Below, piece after piece: positions 24,103 through 32,676 of a stretch of DNA of 64,000 bases; the stretch's first letter is position 1, and every line of letters begins with the position of its first letter. The stretch is from Gemmatimonadaceae bacterium. GTDB taxonomy: Bacteria > Gemmatimonadota > Gemmatimonadetes > Gemmatimonadales > Gemmatimonadaceae. The stretch spans positions 1 through 64,000 of the forward strand of contig DASUHB010000068.1 of assembly GCA_036273715.1 (NCBI GenBank), in the 5' to 3' direction. A program made the translations under genes and the position numbers. Below the pieces are notes generated by a model. It worked only from the letters and a program-made list of their open reading frames with translations. It searched no databases and was not told where the DNA came from.

Positions 24103-24248
24103 CGCCGACGCGGCTAACGCGAGAACCGGCGAGCGGGACGGCGGCAAGAGAATTGCTTCGGCAGGTGGGCGCTCGGGGTCCGGCACGGCAGCGTGGGGCT
24201 CCTTCGCCGGCGAGTGATGCACATCGGATCACGTCTTGGAGGAACGCC

Positions 24249-24614
24249 ATGCGTAGCAATGCGATCGCCGTCCTTGCCAGTGCGGGAGCTCTCGTCGCGC
24301 TGGCAGCGTGCGGAAGCAGCTCGAGCACCGGTAACAACCAGAATCCTCACCCGGTCAATCACAACGTCACCATCTCCAACAGCGGCTTCACGCCCGACAC
24401 GGTGACCAGCGCAGTTGGCGATACCGTGACGTGGACCGCCACCGACGCGGTGCACGCGATCAGCTTCATCGCCTCGCTGTCACCCGATTCCTTGCAGGGG
24501 AGCGGTCCGATCGGCGTTGGTCAGTCGAAGTTCACCGTGTTTCTCAAGAACGGGACATATACGTATCTTGACGACTCGGTGAAGGCCGACACGGGCGTCG
24601 TCATCGTGCAGTAA
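24249..24614 (+). CDS. cupredoxin-fold lipoprotein lacking copper ligands
   Basis: A 121-residue protein with a strong GGAGG before the ATG, a signal peptide and lipobox LAAC (Cys21), a Ser/Asn linker, then a plastocyanin-like domain. It reads HNVTISNSGFTPDTVTSAVG (N-terminal strand), GDTVTWTATDAVHAISF (His69 in the first ligand position), and NGTYTYLDDSVKADTGVVIV. In blue-copper proteins the last stretch is YHCSVHPGM-like. Here His, Cys, His and Met are Leu107, Asp108, Val111 and Asp114. It cannot bind copper in the type 1 way, so it is probably structural or binds something else. Confidence 0.8.
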   Translation: MRSNAIAVLASAGALVALAACGSSSSTGNNQNPHPVNHNVTISNSGFTPDTVTSAVGDTVTWTATDAVHAISFIASLSPDSLQGSGPIGVGQSKFTVFLKNGTYTYLDDSVKADTGVVIVQ

Positions 24615-24622
24615 GGTGTCGC

Positions 24623-24649
24623 GCCGGCGCTGCGTTGGGCGGTGCCGGC
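24623..24649. terminator. bidirectional hairpin between convergent genes
   Basis: GCCGGCGC (24623-24630) pairs with GTGCCGGC (24642-24649) with one G-U. It fills the gap between the cupredoxin stop and the convergent transferase stop and is followed on the plus strand by TTACTTG. Confidence 0.4.
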
Positions 24650-26533
24650 TTACTTGTCGAGATAGGCCTGAAACGAGAGCCGGAGCAGCGACAGTCCCGC
24701 GCGCTGCTCCGGCTCTCCGGCATCGCCGTAGCGCTCGGTGACGCGCCGGGCGAGCGCGTCGTACACGAGACTGCCGCGCGCATCGGCGACGCCGAAACCA
24801 TCGAGGAAGGAATAGTAGGCAAACGACGTTGCGCCGGGCGCGAGGACGTCGTGGCCGAAGTGATACTGCACGTGACCGAGGCCCAGTTGGGCGAGCAGCG
24901 TGGGCGCGAGATCCGTTTGTGCGCCGAAGCGCGTGATGACGGTATCGCGGCGCGTGAGCGCGCCGCCCAGCCAGAGCATCGGAATGCGCTGCCGCGAGTC
25001 GGCCTGCGTCCCGTTGGGCAGGAGGAGGTGCGGCAGCGGATGCCCGTGGTCGGCGACGATCACGACCAACGTGCTGTCCCACCACGGCTGGGCGCGCGCG
25101 GCGCGAACGAAGGCGCCGACGCTGCGATCCGCGTACACCTGTGAGTTGAGGAACTTCGCGCGCTGGTCGTGGCCCGGGAACACGGGCGCCATCGGCACCT
25201 CGAACGGCTCGTGGCTGCTCAGTGTGAACAGCGCCGAGAAGAACGGGCGCCGCATCGACGGCACGTCGCGCAGCAACCGGCCTAACACATACTGGTCGTG
25301 CGCGCCCCATTTCGAGTTGCGTTCGTCGCGCGGGAACGCGCGCTCGCCCACCAATGTATCGAAGCGTCCGTTGAGCAGATACGACTTGATGTTCGCAAAC
25401 GCGAGCTCGCCGCCGTAGTAGAACGATGTCGCGTACCCCGCATCGCCCAGATCCCGGCTCAACATGGGAAGTTTGGCGGCGCGATTCGGCGTATTCATCA
25501 CCTGGACGTGCGGCAGGGGCGGAAAGCCGCTCAGGATGGCGACGAGCCCCTTGGCGCTTCGGTCTCCCGAGGCGTAGAAGTGGTCGAAGAAGACGCCGTC
25601 GCGGACGAGCGAGTCCAGGTTCGGCGTGACGCCGGGCACGCCGCCTAACGGAGCCACGACCTTGGCCGTGAGACTCTCCCAGATGATGAGAATGATGTTG
25701 GGCCGGCGGATCCGGAGCAGCGCGGGCGGCGTGGCCGCCGGATCCGCGAGCAGGCTGTCCACGACGCGGCGCGCGGTGGCCGCGTCGATGGTCGTGTACG
25801 GATTCGCGCGGCCCAACGCATTCTCGGTGGTCAGCGAGTGCGCGACGTTCCACGGCACGTTGAGCGCGGCCTGGTTCGCGAATTCGTTGCTCGAGAAGTA
25901 CACGCTGCTCTGATTGAGCGGCGTCCACTGCACGCCGCCGCGAATCGGCACGATGAGGAGAGCCCCGAGCACGAGGGCTGCGGCCGCGGCTCCGGTCGTG
26001 GTCGGGCGCGCGTCCAATCGGCGCGCGACGAGCCGGCGATACGCGACGATGCAAAGCGCGCCGAAGACGAGCGCGACTATGGCGCAGAGGACCACCGGGC
26101 CGGACTCTGCCGACGCATACGCTTCCACCGGGGTCCGCAAGTAGGTGAGAGGCGTTGCGTCCAGCCGCACGCCCCACGCATCGTAAATACCGAGGTCGGC
26201 CGCCGTGAACAGCGTGACCACGACGACCAGGGCATAGGTATATGTGGTGAGTGCCGCCCGAACCACACTCGGCCGCACGACGCGGCCAAGGATGATGAGC
26301 AGTGATGGCACTATCGTCGCGTACGCAGCAGCAGAAAGGTCCATGCGCGCGCCGTTGAGGAACACCCGGCCGATGGTGCCGATGCCCAACTGCGCGGCAG
26401 CGTGATGTTCGTAGACGATGAAGATGCCCCGCGCGACGAGGAACGCGGCCGTCCAGAACAGCAGATAGGAAACGAGAAACAGCACGCGATCGGCGACGAC
26501 GGATCGCGCGGCCGGCTGGGGATGGAAGTGCAC
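24650..26533 (-). CDS. LtaS-type sulfatase-fold phosphotransferase, membrane anchored
   Basis: About 627 residues from a GTG at 26533 (the frame is open further; the start is uncertain). Five TM helices come first (from VLFLVSYLLFWTAAFLVARG on), then an alkaline-phosphatase/sulfatase fold. Its marks are RPNIILIIWESLT (metal Glu), YASGDRSAKGLVAILSGFPP (nucleophile loop), FYYGGELAFANIKSY and VIVADHGHPLP (metal Asp/His). LtaS relatives in Gram-negatives transfer glycerol-phosphate or phosphoethanolamine to glucans or lipids in the periplasm. The donor and acceptor cannot be told from sequence. It is convergent with the cupredoxin gene. Confidence 0.82.
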   Translation of the reverse strand: MHFHPQPAARSVVADRVLFLVSYLLFWTAAFLVARGIFIVYEHHAAAQLGIGTIGRVFLNGARMDLSAAAYATIVPSLLIILGRVVRPSVVRAALTTYTYALVVVVTLFTAADLGIYDAWGVRLDATPLTYLRTPVEAYASAESGPVVLCAIVALVFGALCIVAYRRLVARRLDARPTTTGAAAAALVLGALLIVPIRGGVQWTPLNQSSVYFSSNEFANQAALNVPWNVAHSLTTENALGRANPYTTIDAATARRVVDSLLADPAATPPALLRIRRPNIILIIWESLTAKVVAPLGGVPGVTPNLDSLVRDGVFFDHFYASGDRSAKGLVAILSGFPPLPHVQVMNTPNRAAKLPMLSRDLGDAGYATSFYYGGELAFANIKSYLLNGRFDTLVGERAFPRDERNSKWGAHDQYVLGRLLRDVPSMRRPFFSALFTLSSHEPFEVPMAPVFPGHDQRAKFLNSQVYADRSVGAFVRAARAQPWWDSTLVVIVADHGHPLPHLLLPNGTQADSRQRIPMLWLGGALTRRDTVITRFGAQTDLAPTLLAQLGLGHVQYHFGHDVLAPGATSFAYYSFLDGFGVADARGSLVYDALARRVTERYGDAGEPEQRAGLSLLRLSFQAYLDK

Positions 26534-26816
26534 GCCGAACGATAGAAGAGCATCGCGGCGGCGGCCAGGGCGATCGCGTTCGGCGTCCTCGACGGGGGAC
26601 GCACGCTGTGTCGGAATGCGGTCACTCGCTGCGGCGATGCACGCGGGACATCGGCAGACAACACCATCTTCCGGTGAGGCTGACCTGTAGTATCGTACGT
26701 GCGCCATATGCAAATCGTCTCGCGCGAACCGCGAAGACGGGGCGTGTATTGGTACAACGATTGCGCGATGCATTCGCCCGTCGAGTCGCGCGCTCAACCC
26801 CCTACGAGAGGCTAAC

Positions 26817-29800
26817 GTGCCGAGCGTACGCATAGCAGGGAGTAAGGCTCTCACGATCGCGGCGACGCTCGCGATGGGATTCGCCTCTAGCCTGCCGTCC
26901 ACTGCCGCGGCGCAGTACTTCGGCCGCAACAAAGTCCAATACCAGACGTTCCACTTCAAGCGCCTCAAGACGCCGCACTTCGACATCTACTACTATCCCG
27001 CGGAGTCGCTCGCGGCAGTCGACGCCGCGCGCATGGCGGAGCGGTGGTACGCGCGGCACAGCAAGACGTTGACCGACGAATTCGATCGGCGCTCGATCAT
27101 CCTCTACGCCAACCACGCCGATTTCGAGCAGACCAACGTCATCGGCGGATTCATCGACCAGAGCACCGGCGGCGTCACCGAGGGGCTGCGGAGCCGCGTC
27201 GTCTTGCCGTTCACCGGCGTGTACGCCGACGACGACCACGTGATCGGCCATGAGCTGACGCACGTATTCCAGTACGACATCGCCGGAAAGATGAAGGGCG
27301 GCGGCATGATCGCACTCGACCGCCTCCCGCTCTGGCTCATCGAAGGCATGGCTGAATATCTCTCGTTAGGCAGGAACGACCCGAACACCGCGATGTGGCT
27401 GCGCGACGCGGCGCTGCGCAACGACATTCCGACGATCAAGAAGCTGAGCACGGACCCGCGCTATTTCCCGTACCGCTACGGCGAGGCGCTGTGGGCGTAC
27501 ATTGGCGGGCGCTGGGGCGACGACGTCGTCCAGCAGCTCTACCGCGCGTCCCTGCAGAGCGGATTCGAGTTGGGCATCCGCCGCACCCTCGGCATGAGCA
27601 GCGACACGCTGTCGGCGCAGTGGCTGCAGGCAATCCGCGACGCGTACCTCCCGCTCATGCAGGGCCGCCAGGTGCCCGATTCGTTAGGCAAGCGCCTCCT
27701 CCGGCCCGGCAGCAAGTACGGCGACATGGACGTCTCGCCGGCGCTGAGCCCCGACGGGAAGTACCTCGCGTTCCTGACGACGCGCGGCCTGCTGAACATC
27801 GACCTGTACGTCGCCGACGCGCAGACGGGACGGATCGTCAAGAAGCTCACGGGGCCGAACAGCGACCAGCACTTCGACGCGATCAGCTTCATCAACTCGT
27901 CGGGCTCGTGGTCGCCGAACGGCAAGGACTTCGCGTTCATCGTGTACGCCGACGGCAAGAACGAGATCGACGTGTTCAACGTCGACAGGAAGGACATCAT
28001 CCGGCGCATCAAACCCAAACAGGGCGTGAGCGCGATCACCGACGTCTCGTGGGGGCCTAACGATCAGATGGTGTTCTCCGGCATGGTCGGCGGCATCAGC
28101 GATCTGTTCCTCTACGACCTCAAGACGGGCAACCAGGAACGCCTCACGCACGATCGCTACGCGCAGATCCAGCCGGCGTGGTCGCCCGACGGCAAGACGG
28201 TCGCGTTCGTCACGGATTCCGGCCCGCTCACCAATCTCGATACGCTCAAGTACGGGCCGATGCACCTCGCCCTCATGGACATGGACACGCGCAAGATCTC
28301 GCTCGTGCCCGTGTTCCCGAACGCGAAGTCGATCAACCCGCAGTATTCGCCGGACGGCAAGAGCATTTACTTCGTCTCCGACCGCGGCGGATACGATGAC
28401 ATCTATCGCATTAACCTGCAGACGAACGAAGTGTACGAGGTGACGAAGTCGGCGACGGGCGTGAGCGGCATCGAAGCGCTCTCCCCCGCCCTGTCGGTCG
28501 CCAAGGACGAAGGGCGGCTCGCGTTCTCGTTGTTCGAGCGCGGCGGGTACTCGCTGCACACGATGCAGCCCGACGAAGCCGGCGGCACGCTGCTCGGGCC
28601 TAACGTGGACACGACGTCGATCGCCGGCAACATGCCGCCGCTCAAACCGGTGGAAGTCGGCGAGATCACGCAGCGCGTGCATGATCCGGTCACCGGCTTG
28701 CCGCCGGCCGAGCAGTATGCGTCGCTCCCCTACAACCCGAAGATCTCGCTCGAGTACCTGGGCTCGCCCGGTGTGGGCGTGGGCGTCGGGCCGTACGGAA
28801 CGATCGCCGGCGGCGGCGTCACCGCGTACTTCGCCGACCAGTTGAGCAACAACGTCATCGGTGTTGAGTTAGGCGGCGCGGGCGACATCCAGGACTTCGG
28901 CGGATCGGTCTTCTACGCCAACCTCGCCCACCGATGGAACTGGCAGGTGGGTCTCTCGCACACCGTCTATCCCCTGATCGGCGCCGATGCATTCGACACG
29001 ACGCTGACCGACAACAGCGGCAACCAGGTTCCGACGACGGTGTTCGAGCAGCGGCTCATTCGCCAGTACTACGACCAGGTGAACGCGGCCACGCAGTACC
29101 CGCTCGATCTCACGAAACGCTTCGAGTTCGGCATTTCGGCGACGCACCTGAGTTACGGCACGCAGCTCTTCCGGCTGTTCATCGACCCGACCACCGGCAT
29201 TCCGTTCGGCGAAACGCAGCAGAACGTGTCGTCGGGATTGCCGACCTGGAACTACGTGTCGCTGACGGCGGCGTTCGTGGGCGACTACTCGTACTACGGA
29301 TTCACGTCGCCGATCGCCGGCGGCCGCTATCGCTTCGAGGTCGACCCATCGTTCGGATCGCTGCGCATGGAGAACGTACTGGCCGACTACCGGCGCTATT
29401 TCTTCATGCGTCCGATCACGTTCGCCTTCCGGGCCATTCACATCGGCCGGTACGGGCCGGACGCGGACAACCCGGAGTTGTTCCCGCTGTACGTCGGCGA
29501 TCCGCAGCTCGTGCGCGGCTACGACGTGAACTCGATCAACGCAAACGAGTGCGTCGCGTCCGCGACCAGCAGCTGCCCGGTGTTCGACCGATTGATCGGC
29601 AGCAAGATGGCGGTGGCCAACGTGGAGTTGCGCATTCCAGTGTTAGGCACCGACCAGTTCGGGCTGATCAACTTCCCGTACCTGGCCACCGAGCTCTCGC
29701 CGTTCGTGGACGCCGGCGTCGCCTGGACATCGGCCGACCAGCCGAACATCGAGTTCTCGACTACGTCGCAGGGCCGCGTGCCGATTTTCAGCGCCGGCGT

Positions 29801-29915
29801 GAGCATGCGCGTGAACGTGTTGAGCTATCTCGTGGCGGAAGTCTGGTACGCGCACCCGTTCCAGCGTCCGAACGCGAAGAACCAGTGGGGATTCCAGCTC
29901 ACGCCGGGATGGTAA
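26817..29915 (+). CDS. gluzincin peptidase - beta-propeller - outer-membrane barrel fusion
   Basis: A 1032-residue exported protein (signal peptide to about residue 33). Residues 40-300 form a peptidase-MA-like gluzincin domain with HELTH (145-149) and EGMAEYLS (Glu176), a complete zinc site. Residues about 305-660 are TolB/PD40 blades (LSPDGKYLAFLT, WSPDGKTVAFVTD, YSPDGKSIYFVSDRGG). From about 690 a 16-strand-type Omp85/BamA-like barrel follows, ending QWGFQLTPGW with a C-terminal aromatic residue as in outer-membrane proteins. A periplasm-facing protease is thus tethered to the outer membrane. Substrate unknown. GTG start with AGAGG upstream. Confidence 0.85.
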   Translation: MPSVRIAGSKALTIAATLAMGFASSLPSTAAAQYFGRNKVQYQTFHFKRLKTPHFDIYYYPAESLAAVDAARMAERWYARHSKTLTDEFDRRSIILYANHADFEQTNVIGGFIDQSTGGVTEGLRSRVVLPFTGVYADDDHVIGHELTHVFQYDIAGKMKGGGMIALDRLPLWLIEGMAEYLSLGRNDPNTAMWLRDAALRNDIPTIKKLSTDPRYFPYRYGEALWAYIGGRWGDDVVQQLYRASLQSGFELGIRRTLGMSSDTLSAQWLQAIRDAYLPLMQGRQVPDSLGKRLLRPGSKYGDMDVSPALSPDGKYLAFLTTRGLLNIDLYVADAQTGRIVKKLTGPNSDQHFDAISFINSSGSWSPNGKDFAFIVYADGKNEIDVFNVDRKDIIRRIKPKQGVSAITDVSWGPNDQMVFSGMVGGISDLFLYDLKTGNQERLTHDRYAQIQPAWSPDGKTVAFVTDSGPLTNLDTLKYGPMHLALMDMDTRKISLVPVFPNAKSINPQYSPDGKSIYFVSDRGGYDDIYRINLQTNEVYEVTKSATGVSGIEALSPALSVAKDEGRLAFSLFERGGYSLHTMQPDEAGGTLLGPNVDTTSIAGNMPPLKPVEVGEITQRVHDPVTGLPPAEQYASLPYNPKISLEYLGSPGVGVGVGPYGTIAGGGVTAYFADQLSNNVIGVELGGAGDIQDFGGSVFYANLAHRWNWQVGLSHTVYPLIGADAFDTTLTDNSGNQVPTTVFEQRLIRQYYDQVNAATQYPLDLTKRFEFGISATHLSYGTQLFRLFIDPTTGIPFGETQQNVSSGLPTWNYVSLTAAFVGDYSYYGFTSPIAGGRYRFEVDPSFGSLRMENVLADYRRYFFMRPITFAFRAIHIGRYGPDADNPELFPLYVGDPQLVRGYDVNSINANECVASATSSCPVFDRLIGSKMAVANVELRIPVLGTDQFGLINFPYLATELSPFVDAGVAWTSADQPNIEFSTTSQGRVPIFSAGVSMRVNVLSYLVAEVWYAHPFQRPNAKNQWGFQLTPGW

Positions 29916-29921
29916 CGGACG

Positions 29922-29953
29922 GAGGGAAGCGCGCAGTACCGCGCGCTTCCCTC
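29922..29953. terminator. bidirectional terminator hairpin
   Basis: A perfect 13-base-pair stem (29922-29934 with 29941-29953, GAGGGAAGCGCGC and its complement) and a 6-base loop AGTACC. It lies exactly between two convergent stops. Confidence 0.65.
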
Positions 29954-29958
29954 ACCCG

Positions 29959-31155
29959 TCACGGCTCGAACTTGGGCGTTCCGTTGTCGGCGCCGTTGCT
30001 GGTGACGCGCGTCTGATTGGTGCCATCGGCGTTCATGATCCACACGTCCGAGTGGCCGCTGCGGCTGCTTTCGAACACGATCTTCTTGCCATCGGACGAC
30101 CACGCCGGCGTGCCGTCGAATCCGGGGCTCGTCGTGAGCCGCGTCTGATTCGTCCCGTCGGACTTCATCACGTAGACCTCGACCTCGGACGTATCACCGG
30201 CGGTGCGATCCCGGTCCGACTGGAACACGATCATGCCGGTGGTCGACCAGGAGGGCGAGGCGTCATTGGACTGATCGTTGGTCAGCTGGTGCGGGTTGCT
30301 GCCGTCCGCGTTCACCACCCAGATCTGCGTTGGGCCGGAGGCGTCGGACTGATACGCGATCTGCGATCCGTCGGGCGACCAGGCGGGCGCGTTGGCCAGC
30401 GCGTCATCGTGTGTGAGCTGCACCGGGTTGCTGCCGTCGGCGTTCATCACCCAGATTTCAGCGTGCCCAACGGTCGTGTCCGTGCGCGTGGACGCGAACG
30501 CGATCTTGCTCCCATCGGGCGACCACGCCGGCAGGCCGTTCTCGCCGGTCGCTGTCGTTAGGCGCTTGAGCCCCGTGTTGCTTGGCGTCACCACCCAGAT
30601 GTCGAAGCCGTGGCCGGTGTGCTGGCGGCTCGACGAGAACGAGATGAGCTGCCGGTTAGGCGCCCACGACGGCAGCCCGTCGAAGCTCGGCGACGAGGCC
30701 AGCTGGTGCGCGTTGGTGCCGTCGTCGGCGATCGTGAAGATGTCGCCGCTGTCGGACGGAAACGACGCGAACACGATCTGCCGCAGCGCGCACGTCACCT
30801 GGAACGACACCGACGCGGCCGAGCCGCTCGTCACCGTGACCGTCTGCGTGTCACTCGGCGAGACCACACAGTTCGACCCGACCGACGCCAGCACCACCTG
30901 ATGGCTGCCCGACCCGACCCCGGATACCGTAACCGAATCGGTGATGCCGATGGAGTGTCCATTGCCGTTGTCGATCACGACGCTGTAGCCGCTCGAATCG
31001 ACATCGGCGCCCGTGGTGGCGGCCGACACGTTGACGGACCCGGTGTTGACACCGGTGCCGTTGTCGCTTCCGCACCCAGCAAGCGTTGCAGCCGAGGCGA
31101 GCGCAGCCAGAGCGAGCGCGAATCGGCTGACACGTCGCGACGCAAAATGGCGCAT
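29959..31155 (-). CDS. TolB-like six-blade beta-propeller lipoprotein
   Basis: A 398-residue protein with a signal peptide, lipobox TLAGC and a Ser/Thr/Gly-rich linker. An Ig-like N-terminal strand domain (about 45-125, with a Cys pair at NCVVS and VTCALR) precedes six PD40 blades, such as APNRQLISFSSSRQ, WSPDGSKIAFASTRTD, WSPDGSQIAYQSD and WSSDGKKIVFESSRSG. Each is followed by an IWVMNADGSNP-type strand. A scaffold or binding function in the periplasm is likely; there is no catalytic site. GGAGGAAGG lies upstream of the ATG. It is convergent with the large peptidase-propeller-barrel gene, whose propeller uses the same repeat type. Confidence 0.82.
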   Translation of the reverse strand: MRHFASRRVSRFALALAALASAATLAGCGSDNGTGVNTGSVNVSAATTGADVDSSGYSVVIDNGNGHSIGITDSVTVSGVGSGSHQVVLASVGSNCVVSPSDTQTVTVTSGSAASVSFQVTCALRQIVFASFPSDSGDIFTIADDGTNAHQLASSPSFDGLPSWAPNRQLISFSSSRQHTGHGFDIWVVTPSNTGLKRLTTATGENGLPAWSPDGSKIAFASTRTDTTVGHAEIWVMNADGSNPVQLTHDDALANAPAWSPDGSQIAYQSDASGPTQIWVVNADGSNPHQLTNDQSNDASPSWSTTGMIVFQSDRDRTAGDTSEVEVYVMKSDGTNQTRLTTSPGFDGTPAWSSDGKKIVFESSRSGHSDVWIMNADGTNQTRVTSNGADNGTPKFEP

Positions 31156-31425
31156 TGAGCCTTCCTCCGTACGATTTGACTTGAGGATGCGGTCGCAACG
31201 ACGTCATGAGCGCCGCAAATCGGGGTGACGTGGGTTCTTCGGGCAAAGGCGATGCCATCCGGTCGGCTATGGCTGCGCCCGCTACAATTCCCGCCCGGAG
31301 GAAGGCACAGTTCGTTCCATAGTCGAGCGCGCATCGAAGTTGGTGCTCTCGCGCGTCGATTTTGGCCCCGCTGACCGGTCTGACGGGTCGACGGCGATGG
31401 AATCCGGCTTGCACTCGAGCCGGCC

Positions 31426-31857
31426 ATGCATTCTCACCATGAGTCGACCGGCCCCCGTCTCTCTCGCCTCGCGCTCCTTGTCGCCGCGGGCTTCGCCGCG
31501 CTCACCTGCGCCTCGCCATCGGCACCGATCGCCCCGGCGGCACTGGTGAACGCCGCACCGCTCACGGCGCCCTCCTGGTACGCCGCAGCGTACGCGGGCA
31601 TGGAGCGATGCTCGGGGCTCGTTGGTGACTACGCACGCATCCGGTGGTATCACGTGCCCGGGTCGATGGTGCATGCTCCAGACGCGGGCGGGTACGCGGC
31701 CGCCGTCACCTATCCGAGCTTGCACACCATCGTGATCGCGGACTTCTACGCGAGCGATACGCTCGTGGTGCGTCATGAGGTGATGCACGACCTGGCCGAC
31801 GTCACGTCGCATCCGACAGTGTGGTTCGATGGGACGTGCGGGGATCTGATGCCTTAA
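31426..31857 (+). CDS. small exported protein with HExxH motif
   Basis: A 143-residue protein. A His-rich start MHSHHEST is followed by a hydrophobic signal core (RLALLVAAGFAALTCAS, possibly a lipobox with a poor -1 residue). The short mature domain has TIVIADFYASDTLVVRHEVMHDLADV (His117-Glu118, His121) and two further Cys (62 and 138) that may pair. HEVMH is a minimal zincin motif placed at the end of a helix after a beta strand, as in small zinc peptidases, but a third ligand is not obvious. Hydrolase function is an inference. Period-10 repeats follow the stop. Confidence 0.6.
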   Translation: MHSHHESTGPRLSRLALLVAAGFAALTCASPSAPIAPAALVNAAPLTAPSWYAAAYAGMERCSGLVGDYARIRWYHVPGSMVHAPDAGGYAAAVTYPSLHTIVIADFYASDTLVVRHEVMHDLADVTSHPTVWFDGTCGDLMP

Positions 31858-31858
31858 G

Positions 31859-31912
31859 GCGGACAAGGGCGCGGACACGGCCGGACAAGGCCGGACAAGG
31901 CCGGACAAGCCG
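31859..31912. repeat. period-10 tandem repeat (CCGGACAAGG)
   Basis: Three nearly perfect copies of CCGGACAAGG at 31881-31910 with two degenerate units before them, starting right after the stop codon at 31857. A related degenerate array lies at 45145-45195, also just after a stop. Confidence 0.7.
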
Positions 31913-31947
31913 AAACGCGCCGGTTTTCGGCTCAGTTACTTTTCTTC

Positions 31948-32355
31948 ATGTCCGAAACTGATCTTTCCCGTCAACGCTTGGGCGCGTTGCGACGGGCGCT
32001 GCTGGGGTTGCACAAGACGCTCGTGTATTCGGAGCGAAGGACGTTCGAGCGGGTCGTGGGGCGTGTGTCGACGAGCGGCGAGCTGCTGCAGCTGGTGATT
32101 CACGATCCGTGGTTCGTGTGGCTCAGGCCGATCTCGGCCCTCGTGGTCGAGATCGACGAGCGACTCGACTCGGATGAGCCGCCGACGATGGCGGACGTGC
32201 ACGGGCTCATGAGTACGGCGCGCAGCCTGCTCACGCCTGTCGAAGAGGGAGTAGGTTTCGGAACGCACTATTACGAGGCGCTGCAGCGCGACCCGGATGT
32301 CGTGCTGGCGCATGCCGCAGTTTCCAAAGTGCTCGCGACGGATACCGAGAAATGA
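31948..32355 (+). CDS. hypothetical protein
   Basis: A 135-residue, all-helical, cytoplasmic-looking protein. It has a basic N-terminal helix RQRLGALRRALLGLHKTLVYSE, a segment VIHDPWFVWLRPISALVVEIDERLD, then STARSLLTPVEEGVGFGTHYYEAL. The segment 'hDPwFxWLRPlSxLvvxiDe' is distinctive and looks conserved-protein-like, but I cannot name the family. Its stop overlaps the DUF4342 gene start (ATGA), so the two are translationally coupled. There is no clear ribosome-binding site. Confidence 0.6.
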   Translation: MSETDLSRQRLGALRRALLGLHKTLVYSERRTFERVVGRVSTSGELLQLVIHDPWFVWLRPISALVVEIDERLDSDEPPTMADVHGLMSTARSLLTPVEEGVGFGTHYYEALQRDPDVVLAHAAVSKVLATDTEK

Positions 32356-32666
32356 CCGAGCAGAACTCATCCAAGGGGTACGCGATGACGCCCACCACAC
32401 CGCCTCCATCGTCCGAGGAAAAGGTCCATACCGAGGAGCACAAGGTGAGCGGCGAGCGCCTGCTGTCGCGCGTGAAGGAGCTCGTCCACCAGGGCAACAT
32501 CCGCCGCATCACGATCAAGAACGAGCAGGGGCACACGCTGATGGAAGTGCCGCTGACGGTCGGCGTGGTGGGGGCGGTGCTGCTGCCGATCTGGGTGGCG
32601 ATCGGCGCACTGGCGGCGCTGGCGGCCAACTACACGCTCGTCGTGGAGAAAGTCGACAAAGCCTGA
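32352..32666 (+). CDS. DUF4342 small membrane protein
   Basis: A 104-residue protein (or 93 from the second Met). A charged N-terminal half has VSGERLLSRVKELVHQGNIRR, the signature ITIKNEQGHTLMEVPLTVGVVGA and one or two TM helices (about 68-98, VGAVLLPIWVAIGALAALAA). DUF4342 proteins have no assigned role; the N-terminal part resembles a UBA-like helical unit. It is coupled to the preceding hypothetical gene (ATGA) and convergent with the osmoprotectant transporter operon. Confidence 0.78.
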   Translation: MTEQNSSKGYAMTPTTPPPSSEEKVHTEEHKVSGERLLSRVKELVHQGNIRRITIKNEQGHTLMEVPLTVGVVGAVLLPIWVAIGALAALAANYTLVVEKVDKA

Positions 32667-32676
32667 CGTTAGGCGG

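Noticed and set aside
24249-24614. Functional blue-copper electron carrier
   Set aside because: The Cys, second His and Met ligands are replaced by Asp, Val and Asp, so a type 1 copper site cannot form.
29922-29953. Regulatory operator for the neighbouring genes
   Set aside because: The perfect hairpin lies between two convergent stops, so a bidirectional terminator is the simpler reading.
31859-31912. CRISPR array
   Set aside because: The units are 10 bases long, contiguous and without spacers; no cas gene is in the window.
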